Source of the DNA: an uncultured Oscillospiraceae bacterium
GTDB lineage: Bacteria > Bacillota > Clostridia > Oscillospirales > Oscillospiraceae
DNA: 8,263 nt
Assembly (NCBI GenBank): GCA_944385455.1
Contig: CALWXI010000102.1
Coordinates: forward strand, 1 to 8,263
Direction: 5' to 3'
The translations under genes and the position numbers were made by a program. The notes beneath the pieces were generated by a model, which was not told the origin of the DNA, searched no databases, and was given only the letters and a program-made list of their open reading frames with translations. Positions within the stretch are counted from its first letter, which is position 1; each line of letters starts with the position of its first letter. Below are positions 1 through 6,518 of the stretch, piece by piece.

Positions 1-176
1 TGACCGAAATCAATGAAAAGCAGATCGCACGGTTCCGCCGGGAAAACCTGGGCTTTGTGTTTCAGGATTTTAATTTGCTGGATACCCTGACCATCTCCGA
101 AAATATCGCCCTGGCGCTGACCATCAATAAGGTCCCCGCCGTCTCCATCAAAGACGGCGGGGATGCTGCTATGTAA
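1..176 (+). pseudogene. ABC transporter ATP-binding protein, truncated C-terminal remnant (BceA/LolD-type)
   Basis: The frame beginning at base 3 reads into the window and ends at TAA 174-176. It contains the motif GFVFQDFNLLDTLTISENIAL, which is the Q-loop region of the BceA/SalX/LolD-type ATPases (COG1136-like) that power antimicrobial-peptide resistance and lipoprotein-type exporters. In that family, more than 100 residues should follow, with the LSGGQ signature, Walker B and H-loop. Here the family-like sequence ends about 13 residues after the Q-loop motif, at ALTINKVPA, and the frame closes after eleven further residues (VSIKDGGDAAM) that do not resemble the family. The divergence point coincides with a perfect hairpin (133-163). 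Without the signature and Walker B it cannot hydrolyse ATP. The 5' part lies outside the window, so whether Walker A is present is unknown. Family call is confident; pseudogene status is inferred. Confidence 0.8.
133..163. repeat. Perfect 11-bp inverted repeat (hairpin) at the end of the truncated ABC gene
   Basis: The arms 133-143 and 153-163 (TCCCCGCCGTC and its exact complement) flank a 9-base loop. It would fold as a strong stem, but neither strand has a T-tract next to it, so it is not a classical intrinsic terminator. It marks where the ABC ATPase homology stops, so it may be a rearrangement scar or a replacement terminator. Confidence 0.7.
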
Positions 177-181
177 CCCAT

Positions 182-195
182 TGCAGCCGGCTGCA
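182..195. repeat. 14-bp perfect palindrome in the convergent gap
   Basis: TGCAGCCGGCTGCA is its own reverse complement. It sits between the truncated ABC frame and the araC terminator. With no central loop, it is as likely to be a chance GC-rich palindrome as a protein-binding site. Confidence 0.35.
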
Positions 196-201
196 CCGGG
201 C

Positions 202-234
202 AAAAAAGCTGCCGCCGGAACCGGCCGGATCAGC
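202..234 (-). terminator. Rho-independent terminator of the araC-type gene
   Basis: Read on the minus strand immediately after the TAA of the regulator: GCTG, a short GC-rich inner stem (CCGG pairing with CCGG, or GCCG with CGGC), then CAGC, followed directly by six Ts (A-run 202-207 on the plus strand). The stem is imperfect, but stem plus U-tract right behind a stop codon fits an intrinsic terminator. Confidence 0.6.
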
Positions 235-237
235 CGC

Positions 238-1134
238 TTATTGGGAGGGAGGGCCCGGCGTCGCGCTCTGGCCCCCGGTTTCCGGGGCATCCGCTCTCGG
301 CCTGTGCTCCCTGTTTCTGCGGCGGTACTCCGTCGGAGTCATATTCCACATCGCCCGGAACTGGCGGTTCAGCGTTTTCACACTGGAAAAACCGGCCCGG
401 CCGCAGATTTCCGTCACAGGGTCGTCAGTTGCCAGCAGCAGATGCTCAAATTCCCGCAGGCGGAGAGAGCTGAGATATTTCTGAAAGGTGACGCCGGTTG
501 ACTGGGAGAACAGGGCGGAAAAATAGTTGCTGTTGAAGTTGAAATGGCGGGCGCAGTCGCGGACAGAAAAACGCTCCTCCTTGTAATGCGCTGCGACATA
601 CAGCAGGATCTCATGGATCTTGTGGCTGGCCCGCCGGGTGCCCAAAAGGGGCGAATCCACAATCTGGGGCAGATGCCGCACGGAATAGGACTGGAAGGCA
701 TACAGCTGCGCAGCTATGGCGGACTGCCACCCGGGCTGGCGCGCGAGAAACTCCTCGCGGATCTCCCGAACAATCTTCCGAATATATTGCTTGTCCTTTT
801 CCTGCCAAAACAGGCTCAGATTATTCTGGCTGAGGAACACCCGCAGCTCCTCCGGACTGTTCCGCAGCAGCTTATGGCTGAACTTGATGGAAAAGAGCTC
901 CGCATCCTCCGTATTCAAAAGGCAGTGCATATAGCGCCCCGGGATCATCACAAGCTCCTCCGCTTTCAGCGTGTAAAACTGAAAGTCCAATCCCAGGATA
1001 AAGGAGGATTTGACGCACATGATGATTTCAAATTCCTCGTGCCAGTGCCATTGCTGCGGCGCATGTCCGCTGTCCATGCTGACCGGAAAATCCATCTTCC
1101 GATAATCCGGCTGGAACGACGACTGGGGGATCAA
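238..1134 (-). CDS. AraC-family transcriptional regulator with N-terminal cupin domain
   Basis: A 298-aa regulator whose size matches the classic AraC/XylS two-domain layout. Residues about 25-95 form a cupin-like sensor with the motif QWHWHEEFE (28-36), which in this family binds a small effector. Residues about 172-274 form the double helix-turn-helix: SVRDCARHFNFNSNYFSALF (190-209) for the first helix pair, and PVTEICGRAGFSSVKTLNRQF through MTPTEYR (239-271) for the second. A basic, proline-rich tail follows. The frame is open further upstream to 1287, but the consensus promoter at 1168-1196 lies inside that extension. The TTG at 1134, 10 nt after GGAGG, is therefore the chosen start; an in-frame ATG at codon 14 is the alternative. 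It is divergent from the M20/carrier/esterase operon and is its probable regulator. The effector is unknown. Family call is certain; target is inferred from position. Confidence 0.93.
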   Translation of the reverse strand: MIPQSSFQPDYRKMDFPVSMDSGHAPQQWHWHEEFEIIMCVKSSFILGLDFQFYTLKAEELVMIPGRYMHCLLNTEDAELFSIKFSHKLLRNSPEELRVFLSQNNLSLFWQEKDKQYIRKIVREIREEFLARQPGWQSAIAAQLYAFQSYSVRHLPQIVDSPLLGTRRASHKIHEILLYVAAHYKEERFSVRDCARHFNFNSNYFSALFSQSTGVTFQKYLSSLRLREFEHLLLATDDPVTEICGRAGFSSVKTLNRQFRAMWNMTPTEYRRRNREHRPRADAPETGGQSATPGPPSQ

Positions 1135-1135
1135 G

Positions 1136-1147
1136 TCCGCATTGCCT
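1136..1147 (-). promoter_or_regulatory. Ribosome binding site of araC with an overlapping three-codon mini-ORF
   Basis: On the minus strand, AAGGAGGCAATG places a Shine-Dalgarno sequence directly before an ATG at 1143-1141. That ATG opens only ATG CGG ACT TGA. The TGA overlaps the in-frame TTG (1134-1132) from which the full regulator can be read. GGAGG lies 10 nt from the TTG, slightly long but usable, and only 2 nt from the ATG. Confidence 0.5.
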
Positions 1148-1167
1148 CCTTCTCTAAATTTTTCTCC

Positions 1168-1196
1168 ATTATATCCGCGGGTTTGTACAATGTCAA
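1168..1196 (-). promoter_or_regulatory. Consensus sigma-A promoter for the AraC-type regulator
   Basis: Minus-strand TTGACA (1196-1191), a 17-base spacer, then TATAAT (1173-1168): both hexamers match consensus exactly at optimal spacing. Transcription would begin near 1161, giving a leader of about 27 nt that contains the GGAGG used for translation. The position rules out the longer reading of the regulator. Confidence 0.88.
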
Positions 1197-1204
1197 CAAT
1201 ACTT

Positions 1205-1255
1205 CTGAAAAAATGAGAATCAGAAATAAGAATTATACATATCGCTGAGAAAAAA
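1205..1255 (+). promoter_or_regulatory. Candidate AraC operator half-sites (direct repeat)
   Basis: Two similar A-rich direct repeats, CTGAAAAAA (1205-1213) and CTGAGAAAAAA (1245-1255), start 40 bp apart in the divergent intergenic region, upstream of the plus-strand operon. AraC-family proteins commonly bind directly repeated sites on one DNA face, and 40 bp is close to four helical turns. The repeats are short and low-complexity, so this is a candidate only. Confidence 0.3.
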
Positions 1256-1262
1256 CTGTGGG

Positions 1263-1268
1263 TACAAT
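1263..1268 (+). promoter_or_regulatory. Possible -10 box of the M20/carrier/esterase operon
   Basis: TACAAT (5 of 6 to TATAAT) lies 47 nt before the M20 start. The position 17 bp upstream reads TATCGC, a poor -35. A good -10 with no -35 is typical of activator-dependent promoters and suits control by the divergent AraC-type protein. A perfect 10-bp palindrome, GTGAGCTCAC (1278-1287), lies just after it in the leader. Confidence 0.4.
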
Positions 1269-1315
1269 GGTCAAAGAGTGAGCTCACCTAAAATCTAATA
1301 AAAGGCGGTGGCTGT

Positions 1316-2470
1316 ATGAATCCGTTCTCTCTTCCCTCCGGCGCTGACGCTTATATCCGGGAAAATATGGACGAATTGAAAGAATTACTCAAAACGCTGA
1401 CACTGATTCCCTCCCCCTCCAACCAGGAGCGGGAGCGGGCGCTGTTCTGCAAGCAGTGGCTGGAGGCCCAGGGATGTCACGGCGCCTATATTGACGGTGC
1501 GAACAACCTGGTTTACCCCTACAAGTGCGGCCCTGACAAGCAGGTTGTGGCCTTTCTGGCCCACACGGACACGGTCTTCCCCGATCAGACCATTACCTGG
1601 AAGCAGGACGGCGACAGGGTGACCGCCATGGGGGTAGGGGATGACACAGCAGGGGTAGCCGTACTGCTGATGATCGCCAGATATGTCACCCAGCAGGACT
1701 GCGACAGCCCCTACGGCCTTCTCTTTGTGGCCAATGCCGGTGAAGAGGGGCTGGGAAATCTGAAGGGCTCCCGGCAGATCGTAAAGGATTTCGGCCACCG
1801 CATGTATAACTTCATCGGCTTTGACGGGGGAATGCCGCACTGTCAGATCGGCTCTGTCGGCTCCCACCGCTATGAGGTCACAGTCAGGACAGAGGGGGGC
1901 CACTCCTACGGCGACTTTGGCAACCGAAACGCCATCCACTATGCCGCTTCCCTGATCGAGTGTCTCTACGACATGAAGGCACCGCAGGAGGCCAAAACGA
2001 CCTACAACGTGGGCATGATCTCCGGCGGAATCTCCGTCAACACCATCGCCAATGAGTGCCGGTTCATGTACGAGTTCCGGTCCGCGGACCGGAACTGCCT
2101 GCAAAAGATGGAGAAGATGTTCCTGGGCGTTGTGGACGCCTACCGCAACATGGATATCGGCGTGCAGGTTGACGTGCTGGCCGTGCGGCCCTGCCGCGGC
2201 GATGTGGATGAGGCGGAGCAGCAAAAGCTGCTGGACCGCTGCCTGGCCTGCATCCGCCGCTACCACCAGGAGGACAACATCTGGATGGACACCAACTCCA
2301 CCGACGCGAATATCCCCTGGTCGGAGGGCATCCCCTCCACCACCATCGGCGTAATCCGCTGCGGAAAAGCGCACACCCGGGACGAGTGGGCGGATCTCTC
2401 CTCCCTCGACGAGGGGATGCACATTGCCATGTCGCTGGTGTTGTCCTATACCAGCGCCTGCGGCAGGTAG
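1316..2470 (+). CDS. M20-family metallopeptidase / amidohydrolase (PepT-like)
   Basis: A 384-aa cytoplasmic di-metal hydrolase with the usual M20 layout: a catalytic core split by a lid/dimerisation domain at about 180-290. Visible active-site residues are H83 and D85 in AHTDTVFP, bridging D109 in GVGDDTAGVA, general base E143 and ligand E144 in AGEEGLGN, D170 in FDGG (as in PepT), and H353 in KAHTRDEW. GGHS around 194-197 and GGISVNTIAN around 237-246 are the lid-domain motifs. The family cleaves small peptides, N-acyl amino acids or related amides; the substrate here is unknown. Position 111 carries T where many members have K (D-x-K), also seen in divergent PepT-like proteins. The ATG at 1316 has a modest AAAGG 10 nt upstream. 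It is the first gene of the four-gene operon opposite the AraC-type regulator. No signal peptide. Confidence 0.92.
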   Translation: MNPFSLPSGADAYIRENMDELKELLKTLTLIPSPSNQERERALFCKQWLEAQGCHGAYIDGANNLVYPYKCGPDKQVVAFLAHTDTVFPDQTITWKQDGDRVTAMGVGDDTAGVAVLLMIARYVTQQDCDSPYGLLFVANAGEEGLGNLKGSRQIVKDFGHRMYNFIGFDGGMPHCQIGSVGSHRYEVTVRTEGGHSYGDFGNRNAIHYAASLIECLYDMKAPQEAKTTYNVGMISGGISVNTIANECRFMYEFRSADRNCLQKMEKMFLGVVDAYRNMDIGVQVDVLAVRPCRGDVDEAEQQKLLDRCLACIRRYHQEDNIWMDTNSTDANIPWSEGIPSTTIGVIRCGKAHTRDEWADLSSLDEGMHIAMSLVLSYTSACGR

Positions 2471-2531
2471 GGAGCGGTCTGACTGCTGGTACACAAAAAC
2501 TGATATAACAGAAAAGGAAGGAGACATCGCT

Positions 2532-3779
2532 ATGGCATTGGCTATCTTATCCCTGGTGGTCCTCATTCTGGTGGTCGTCATCTCCAATGTCCGGAAAATC
2601 AACCTGGGCATTGCCGCCATCGCCGGCGCCGCATTTTTGATGCTGGTGGGCGGCTTCTCCGTCTCGGATATGATCAGCGGCTTCAACACCTCGCTGTTCA
2701 CCCAGTGCACGGCCATGTGCCTGCTGGTGGCCATCGCGAAATCCAACGGGACCCTCAGCTACCTCTCGCAAAAAATCATCCAGGTGGGGTGCGGAAGTGC
2801 GATCCGGTTCATGCCGATCGTCCTGTACGTCTGCATGGTCGCGGCGGAGTTTCTGGGGATGAACCTCAACTCCCTGCTGATTCCCCTCATGGTGGCCCTG
2901 GCCTTCGAGATGAAGCTGGACGTGCTGAAAGTGCTGTTCATCGCCATGCTCTCCATGCTGGGCGGCGGGCAGGCGCTCTTTGCAGCGCCGGGCCGGTTCC
3001 TCAACTCCTACGCGGAGGAGGCCGGGCTGGTGATCAACGGCTGGAACATCTCCATCCTGGCCACCATCGCCTACAGCTGCCTGTTCCTGGTCTTTTACTT
3101 CGTATTCGGCTGGCACAAGGCAAAGCCCATCGAGATCCAGCGGAAGGAGACCGTGAAGATCTCCAAATATCAGCTCTGCACGCTGCTGGGCTTTGTGGTC
3201 ATGGCAGCCGGCGTCGTGTTCCTCAAGCAGAACATCACCGTCATGGCCATCCTGGTCGACCTGGTCCTAATGCTGATCGGCGCCTGCGACAACAAGACGA
3301 TCCTCAAGGAGATGCCCTACGAGATGCTGCTGATGATTGCCGGCATGACGATGCTCACCGGCGTCATGGAGCTGATGGGCGGTCCGGAGCTGCTGGCTCA
3401 CGCTGTAACGACCTTTGCGCATGTGTCCCTGGTGCGCCCGCTGCTGAGCTTGATCTCGTCGGCCATGTCGGTCGTCTGCTCCGCCTCCACAGTGGTCCAG
3501 CCCACGCTGATCCCCATGCTGCCCACCATTGCGGAACACTTCACCACGCTCAGCGCCCAGAGCCTGGTGGCCGCCATCGGCATCGGCAGCTATGCCACTG
3601 CCATCAGCCCCCTGTCCAGCAGCGGCATGCAGGTTATGGCCGCCTACGACACCATCTACCAGCCCGACACCCAGAGCCGGCTGAATCTGTTCAACCGGAT
3701 GCTGGCCCTGGCCATCGGCAACATGGTCGTGCAGATGATCCTAGCCGCTGTCGGCTATTACAGCATCCAGATATGGTAG
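2532..3779 (+). CDS. MatC-like carboxylate permease, first of a tandem pair (SLC13/ion-transporter superfamily)
   Basis: A 415-aa integral membrane protein with about eleven or twelve hydrophobic segments. The N-terminal third resembles MatC-type dicarboxylate carriers: NVRKINLGIAAI, SDMISGFNTSLF, LLVAIAKSNGTLSYLSQK, then a conserved polar segment AAEFLGMNLNSLLIP (104-118). The second half carries SASTVVQPTLIP (317-328) and GSYATAISP (352-360), probably the second substrate-binding re-entrant region of this superfamily. The start is ATG 2532, 7 nt after GGAAGGAG; the frame is open upstream into the M20 gene, but that extension is not needed. It is 61 nt behind the M20 gene with no terminator between. 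Likely function is secondary import of a di- or monocarboxylate; the substrate is not determinable. It aligns without any gap to the next gene. Superfamily call is good; exact family is moderate. Confidence 0.85.
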   Translation: MALAILSLVVLILVVVISNVRKINLGIAAIAGAAFLMLVGGFSVSDMISGFNTSLFTQCTAMCLLVAIAKSNGTLSYLSQKIIQVGCGSAIRFMPIVLYVCMVAAEFLGMNLNSLLIPLMVALAFEMKLDVLKVLFIAMLSMLGGGQALFAAPGRFLNSYAEEAGLVINGWNISILATIAYSCLFLVFYFVFGWHKAKPIEIQRKETVKISKYQLCTLLGFVVMAAGVVFLKQNITVMAILVDLVLMLIGACDNKTILKEMPYEMLLMIAGMTMLTGVMELMGGPELLAHAVTTFAHVSLVRPLLSLISSAMSVVCSASTVVQPTLIPMLPTIAEHFTTLSAQSLVAAIGIGSYATAISPLSSSGMQVMAAYDTIYQPDTQSRLNLFNRMLALAIGNMVVQMILAAVGYYSIQIW

Positions 3780-3783
3780 GGCC

Positions 3784-3797
3784 GGGAGATCGCTCCC
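3784..3797 (+). repeat. Small intercistronic hairpin between the two permease genes
   Basis: GGGAG (3784-3788) and CTCCC (3793-3797) flank a four-base loop, just after the first permease stop. There is no T-tract, so read-through is expected. It could set mRNA stability or relative expression of the two carriers. Five base pairs is also compatible with chance. Confidence 0.35.
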
Positions 3798-3808
3798 TAT
3801 CGAAGGAC

Positions 3809-3817
3809 AGGAGGTGA
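3809..3817 (+). promoter_or_regulatory. Extended Shine-Dalgarno that fixes the start of the second permease
   Basis: AGGAGGTGA is complementary to the 16S rRNA 3' end along its whole length and ends 8 nt before ATG 3826. An in-frame GTG at 3814 lies inside it and is therefore part of the ribosome binding site, not the start. Confidence 0.85.
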
Positions 3818-3825
3818 GCCTATCG

Positions 3826-5073
3826 ATGTCAAGCGCGATTCTATCTTTTCTGTTCCTGCTTCTTGCGGTCGTCATCGCAAATGTCAAAAAGATCAATATC
3901 GGATTCACAGCGCTGGCTGCGGCCATGATCCTGGGCCTCCTGTATGGACTGGATCTGGACAGCATCATCAGCGGGTTCAATCTCAAGCTGGTGGTCCGCA
4001 TGTTCGCCATGCAGCTGCTGGTGGTGATCTCACGCCAAAACGGGACGCTGGACTACGTCGCCCAAAAACTGCAGTCCATCTGCCGGGGAAAGGCGGCGCG
4101 TATGTTCCCCTTTATCCTCTACATCCTTATGCTGGCCGCTGAGGTGCTCGGCTTCAACCTCCACTCCATGCTGATTCCTGTCCTCACGGCCATCGCCTTT
4201 GCCCTGCACCTGGATGTGCTGCAGGTGGTTATGATCGGGGAGCTGACCATGTTCGCGGGCTGCTTCTCCCCCTACACCACGCCTGGTATCATGCTGTACG
4301 GCTATATTACCGATGCGGGTCTCGCCGTCAGCCGCTGGAACATCCCCGTCCTCTGCATGATCTCCTACACAGTGCTGTTTGTGCTATTCTATTTTTATGC
4401 AGGCTGGCACAGGGTGAAGGTCGAAGAGGCGCGGGCGGCAGAGCCGATCCCCCTGAGCCGCCCCTGTCTGTTCACCCTGCTGTCATACCTGGTGATCGTC
4501 GCAGCCAACCTCTTCGGAGGGGTGGATATTGGGATCACATCGTGTATCTGCGCCATCCTCCTCTGCTTTTTCAGGTTTGCCGATCCGGAGGAGGCAGTCC
4601 GCGGTGTCCCCTACTCCATCCTCCTCATGATCGGCGGCATGACCAGCCTGATCGGCGTCATCTCCGAGCTGGGCGGAATACAGCTGATCTCCGGCGCTAT
4701 CGCCTCCATCCCCAGCGCATCCCTGGCCCCGGTGGTCCTCACCCTGCTGGCCGGCGCCATGTCGATCTTCTCCTCCGCCTCCAGCGTCGTCCAGCCCACG
4801 CTCATCTCGTCGCTTCCACACCTCCTGACCCTCATGCCGGGCGCCAGCGCACAGACGCTGGTGAGCAGCATCGCGGCGGGGAGCTACGCCGTGGCCCTGA
4901 GTCCATTTGACGCCAACGGCGCACAGATCATGGCGGCCTACGGCGCCATATACAGCCCAACTGAGGAGGAGCGCCTTCATACGTTCAATCGGCTGCTGAA
5001 GCTGTCGGTCCTTATCCTCCTCTACCAGAGCCTCTTGGCTTTTGCGGGATTTTACGCGATACAGCTGTTCTGA
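3826..5073 (+). CDS. MatC-like carboxylate permease, second of a tandem pair (SLC13/ion-transporter superfamily)
   Basis: A 415-aa polytopic membrane protein, paralogous to its upstream neighbour and the same length to the residue. A gapless hand alignment gives about 177 identical positions (43%). Shared landmarks sit at the same residue numbers: KINIG (22-26), IISGFN (47-52), NGTLDYVAQK (72-81), AAEVLGFNLHSMLIP (104-118), SASSVVQPTLI (317-327), GSYAVALSP (352-360) and QIMAAYGAIYSP (367-378). The pair differs most at 141-160 (TMFAGCFSPYTTPG here against SMLGGGQALFAAPG), 229-260 and 329-340, which are candidates for substrate specificity. ATG 3826 is chosen because of the AGGAGGTGA Shine-Dalgarno. 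It is 46 nt behind the first permease in the same operon. Function is either a second carrier with different specificity or a heteromeric partner; the two cannot be told apart here. Confidence 0.85.
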   Translation: MSSAILSFLFLLLAVVIANVKKINIGFTALAAAMILGLLYGLDLDSIISGFNLKLVVRMFAMQLLVVISRQNGTLDYVAQKLQSICRGKAARMFPFILYILMLAAEVLGFNLHSMLIPVLTAIAFALHLDVLQVVMIGELTMFAGCFSPYTTPGIMLYGYITDAGLAVSRWNIPVLCMISYTVLFVLFYFYAGWHRVKVEEARAAEPIPLSRPCLFTLLSYLVIVAANLFGGVDIGITSCICAILLCFFRFADPEEAVRGVPYSILLMIGGMTSLIGVISELGGIQLISGAIASIPSASLAPVVLTLLAGAMSIFSSASSVVQPTLISSLPHLLTLMPGASAQTLVSSIAAGSYAVALSPFDANGAQIMAAYGAIYSPTEEERLHTFNRLLKLSVLILLYQSLLAFAGFYAIQLF

Positions 5074-5108
5074 TCCCAGTCAAAGCCGCAGCGGAAAGGA
5101 GATATGTC

Positions 5109-6209
5109 ATGAGCAAAACCGAGCGCAACATCCCGCGCAGCATTCCCCTGCATGAGCAGTCCCATTTGGGGGCCCGCGGCTTCTTCTATGTCGGCGGAGA
5201 GTACACCACCGATGGCAGTGATCTGATGGATGGGCAGATGTATGTGGAGGTATATGCGCCCCGTACGCTCCTGCACCCCTACCCTCTTGTGCTGATGCAC
5301 GGCGCCTGCCAGACCGGGCTGTGCTGGATGCAGACGGCGGACGGCCGCCCGGGCTGGGTGGACTTCTTCCTGGGAAGGGGCTATGCCGTCTATGTCATCG
5401 ATCAGCCCGCCAGGGGCCGATCCGTCAGCCATATCTCCCGCAACGGGGTCCGCAAAGGGTTGCCGGTGGGCGCGGTGGAACGCTCGTTCACCTCTCCCGC
5501 GGACGGACATACCCAGTGGCCGGGAAGCGGCAAACGGGGAGACCGTATTTTTGATGCGTTCTATGCCACCCAGGTGGAGGGTCTCTTTGACGTGCGGGAA
5601 ATACAGGAGAAGATGCGCCGCGCCGGGGCGGCGCTCCTCGACCGGATCGGGGAGGCCATTTTGATCGGGCACTCGCAGGCCGGCCCCTTCGTATGGATCA
5701 TGGCAAACGACCGGCCGGATCTGGTAAAGGGCATGATCGCCATCGAACCCTCCGGCCCGCCCTTCACCAGCGTCCAGACCGGGCAGCCCCTTTTAGACGG
5801 GGATGGGAACCCCACCACCTATGGAATCACCCTTGTCCCGCTGGACTTTACACCCCCGGCGGCGTCCGCCAGGGAACTGCGTATACAGGCAGCACCGGCC
5901 CCCGGCGCAGCGTTCGCAAGCGGCTACCTCCAGGCCGATCCGCCCCGTCAGCTCCTCCGCATGCGGGGAATCCCCTCCCTGGTCCTGTCCGCAGAGGCCT
6001 CCTACCACACCAAGTATGACTACTGGTCCGCGGCATTTTTATCGCAGGCCGGCGTACCCACGCAGTATGTCCGTCTTTCAGACGAGGGCATCCACGGAAA
6101 TGGACACATGATGATGCTGGAAAAAAACAGCGACGAGGTGGCCGCATTTCTGGACCGCTGGATCTGCGCCAACACGCCCGCGGACCGCATGCCGCCCCAG
6201 GATGTATAG
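5109..6209 (+). CDS. Alpha/beta hydrolase, Esterase-713-like
   Basis: A 366-aa hydrolase. Its N-terminal pattern (FFYVGGEY, DGQMYVEVYAP, LVLMHGACQTGLCW, DGRPGWVDFFLGRGYAVYVIDQPARGRS) matches the family around Alcaligenes Esterase 713. HG at 64-65 provides the oxyanion region. The nucleophile is S189 in GHSQAG (187-192), the candidate acid is E213 in IEPSGPP, and the catalytic His is H333 in GIHGNGHMMMLEKNS. No signal peptide is seen, so it should act in the cytoplasm, on a compound brought in by the upstream permeases. The start has GGAAAGGAG 7 nt before the ATG. It is the last gene of the operon, 35 nt after the second permease, and is followed by a strong hairpin. Natural substrates of this subfamily are poorly known; an ester or lactone is the default guess. 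Confidence 0.88.
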   Translation: MSKTERNIPRSIPLHEQSHLGARGFFYVGGEYTTDGSDLMDGQMYVEVYAPRTLLHPYPLVLMHGACQTGLCWMQTADGRPGWVDFFLGRGYAVYVIDQPARGRSVSHISRNGVRKGLPVGAVERSFTSPADGHTQWPGSGKRGDRIFDAFYATQVEGLFDVREIQEKMRRAGAALLDRIGEAILIGHSQAGPFVWIMANDRPDLVKGMIAIEPSGPPFTSVQTGQPLLDGDGNPTTYGITLVPLDFTPPAASARELRIQAAPAPGAAFASGYLQADPPRQLLRMRGIPSLVLSAEASYHTKYDYWSAAFLSQAGVPTQYVRLSDEGIHGNGHMMMLEKNSDEVAAFLDRWICANTPADRMPPQDV

Positions 6210-6518
6210 CCGGGGGCCCGCAGGCATATAATCCCCGGCGGCTGACAGAGCGCCTCCCTCTGGGGCAAGCAGGCCTGAGCAGGGAGCCGCGCCGCGAAAA
6301 TGGCACGCAGCGGCCGGCTTAGCGGCTATGCCGCATTTTGATGGATGGGCAAAATCACCTCCCTGTCCCCTGCAGAGAGGGCACCCGGATCAACACCGGG
6401 TGCCCTCTCTGTGCATCTATGATGCGTTCTCTCCGTTTCCCTTCGCAAGCCCCGCCGGTCCCGGCGGAACATAGGATTTTCCGCAAAAGCCCCCTGACCG
6501 TATGCAGCATACCGTCTT
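6210..6518. other. Convergent intergenic region, hairpins but no gene
   Basis: This is the space between the esterase stop and the stop of the minus-strand nuclease. It holds the large hairpin 6373-6411, a weak hairpin at 6322-6334 (GCGGC-TAT-GCCGC) followed by ATTTT on the plus strand, and a CCGCCG-GTCC-CGGCGG hairpin at 6452-6467. Short open frames here show no family features and no ribosome binding sites. Confidence 0.6.
6373..6411. terminator. Bidirectional-type terminator hairpin between convergent operons
   Basis: A perfect 16-bp stem (6373-6388 with 6396-6411) around a 7-base loop, CAGAGAGGGCACCCGG on the left arm. It lies between two transcripts running toward each other, where a shared terminator is expected. 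Neither side has a proper T-tract, so termination may rely on stem strength, or the hairpin may protect the 3' ends of mRNAs. Confidence 0.65.

Noticed and set aside
544..1248. 234-codon plus-strand frame inside the AraC-type gene
   Set aside because: It is antisense to a clear AraC HTH domain, has no ribosome binding site and shows no recognisable family.
1385..2746. 453-codon open frame on the minus strand opposite the M20 gene
   Set aside because: It lies antisense to a gene with complete M20 active-site motifs. Its composition (Val/Ala/Gly/His-rich, no domains) is the usual shadow of GC-rich codon bias.
2705..3817. 370-codon frame overlapping the first permease in another plus frame
   Set aside because: His/Arg/Pro/Gly-rich composition is typical of a frame-shifted reading of a membrane protein; the MatC-like frame explains the region.
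6227..6232. TATAAT in the gap after the esterase, as a promoter
   Set aside because: No -35-like hexamer lies 15-19 bp upstream, and no gene follows on that strand within the gap.
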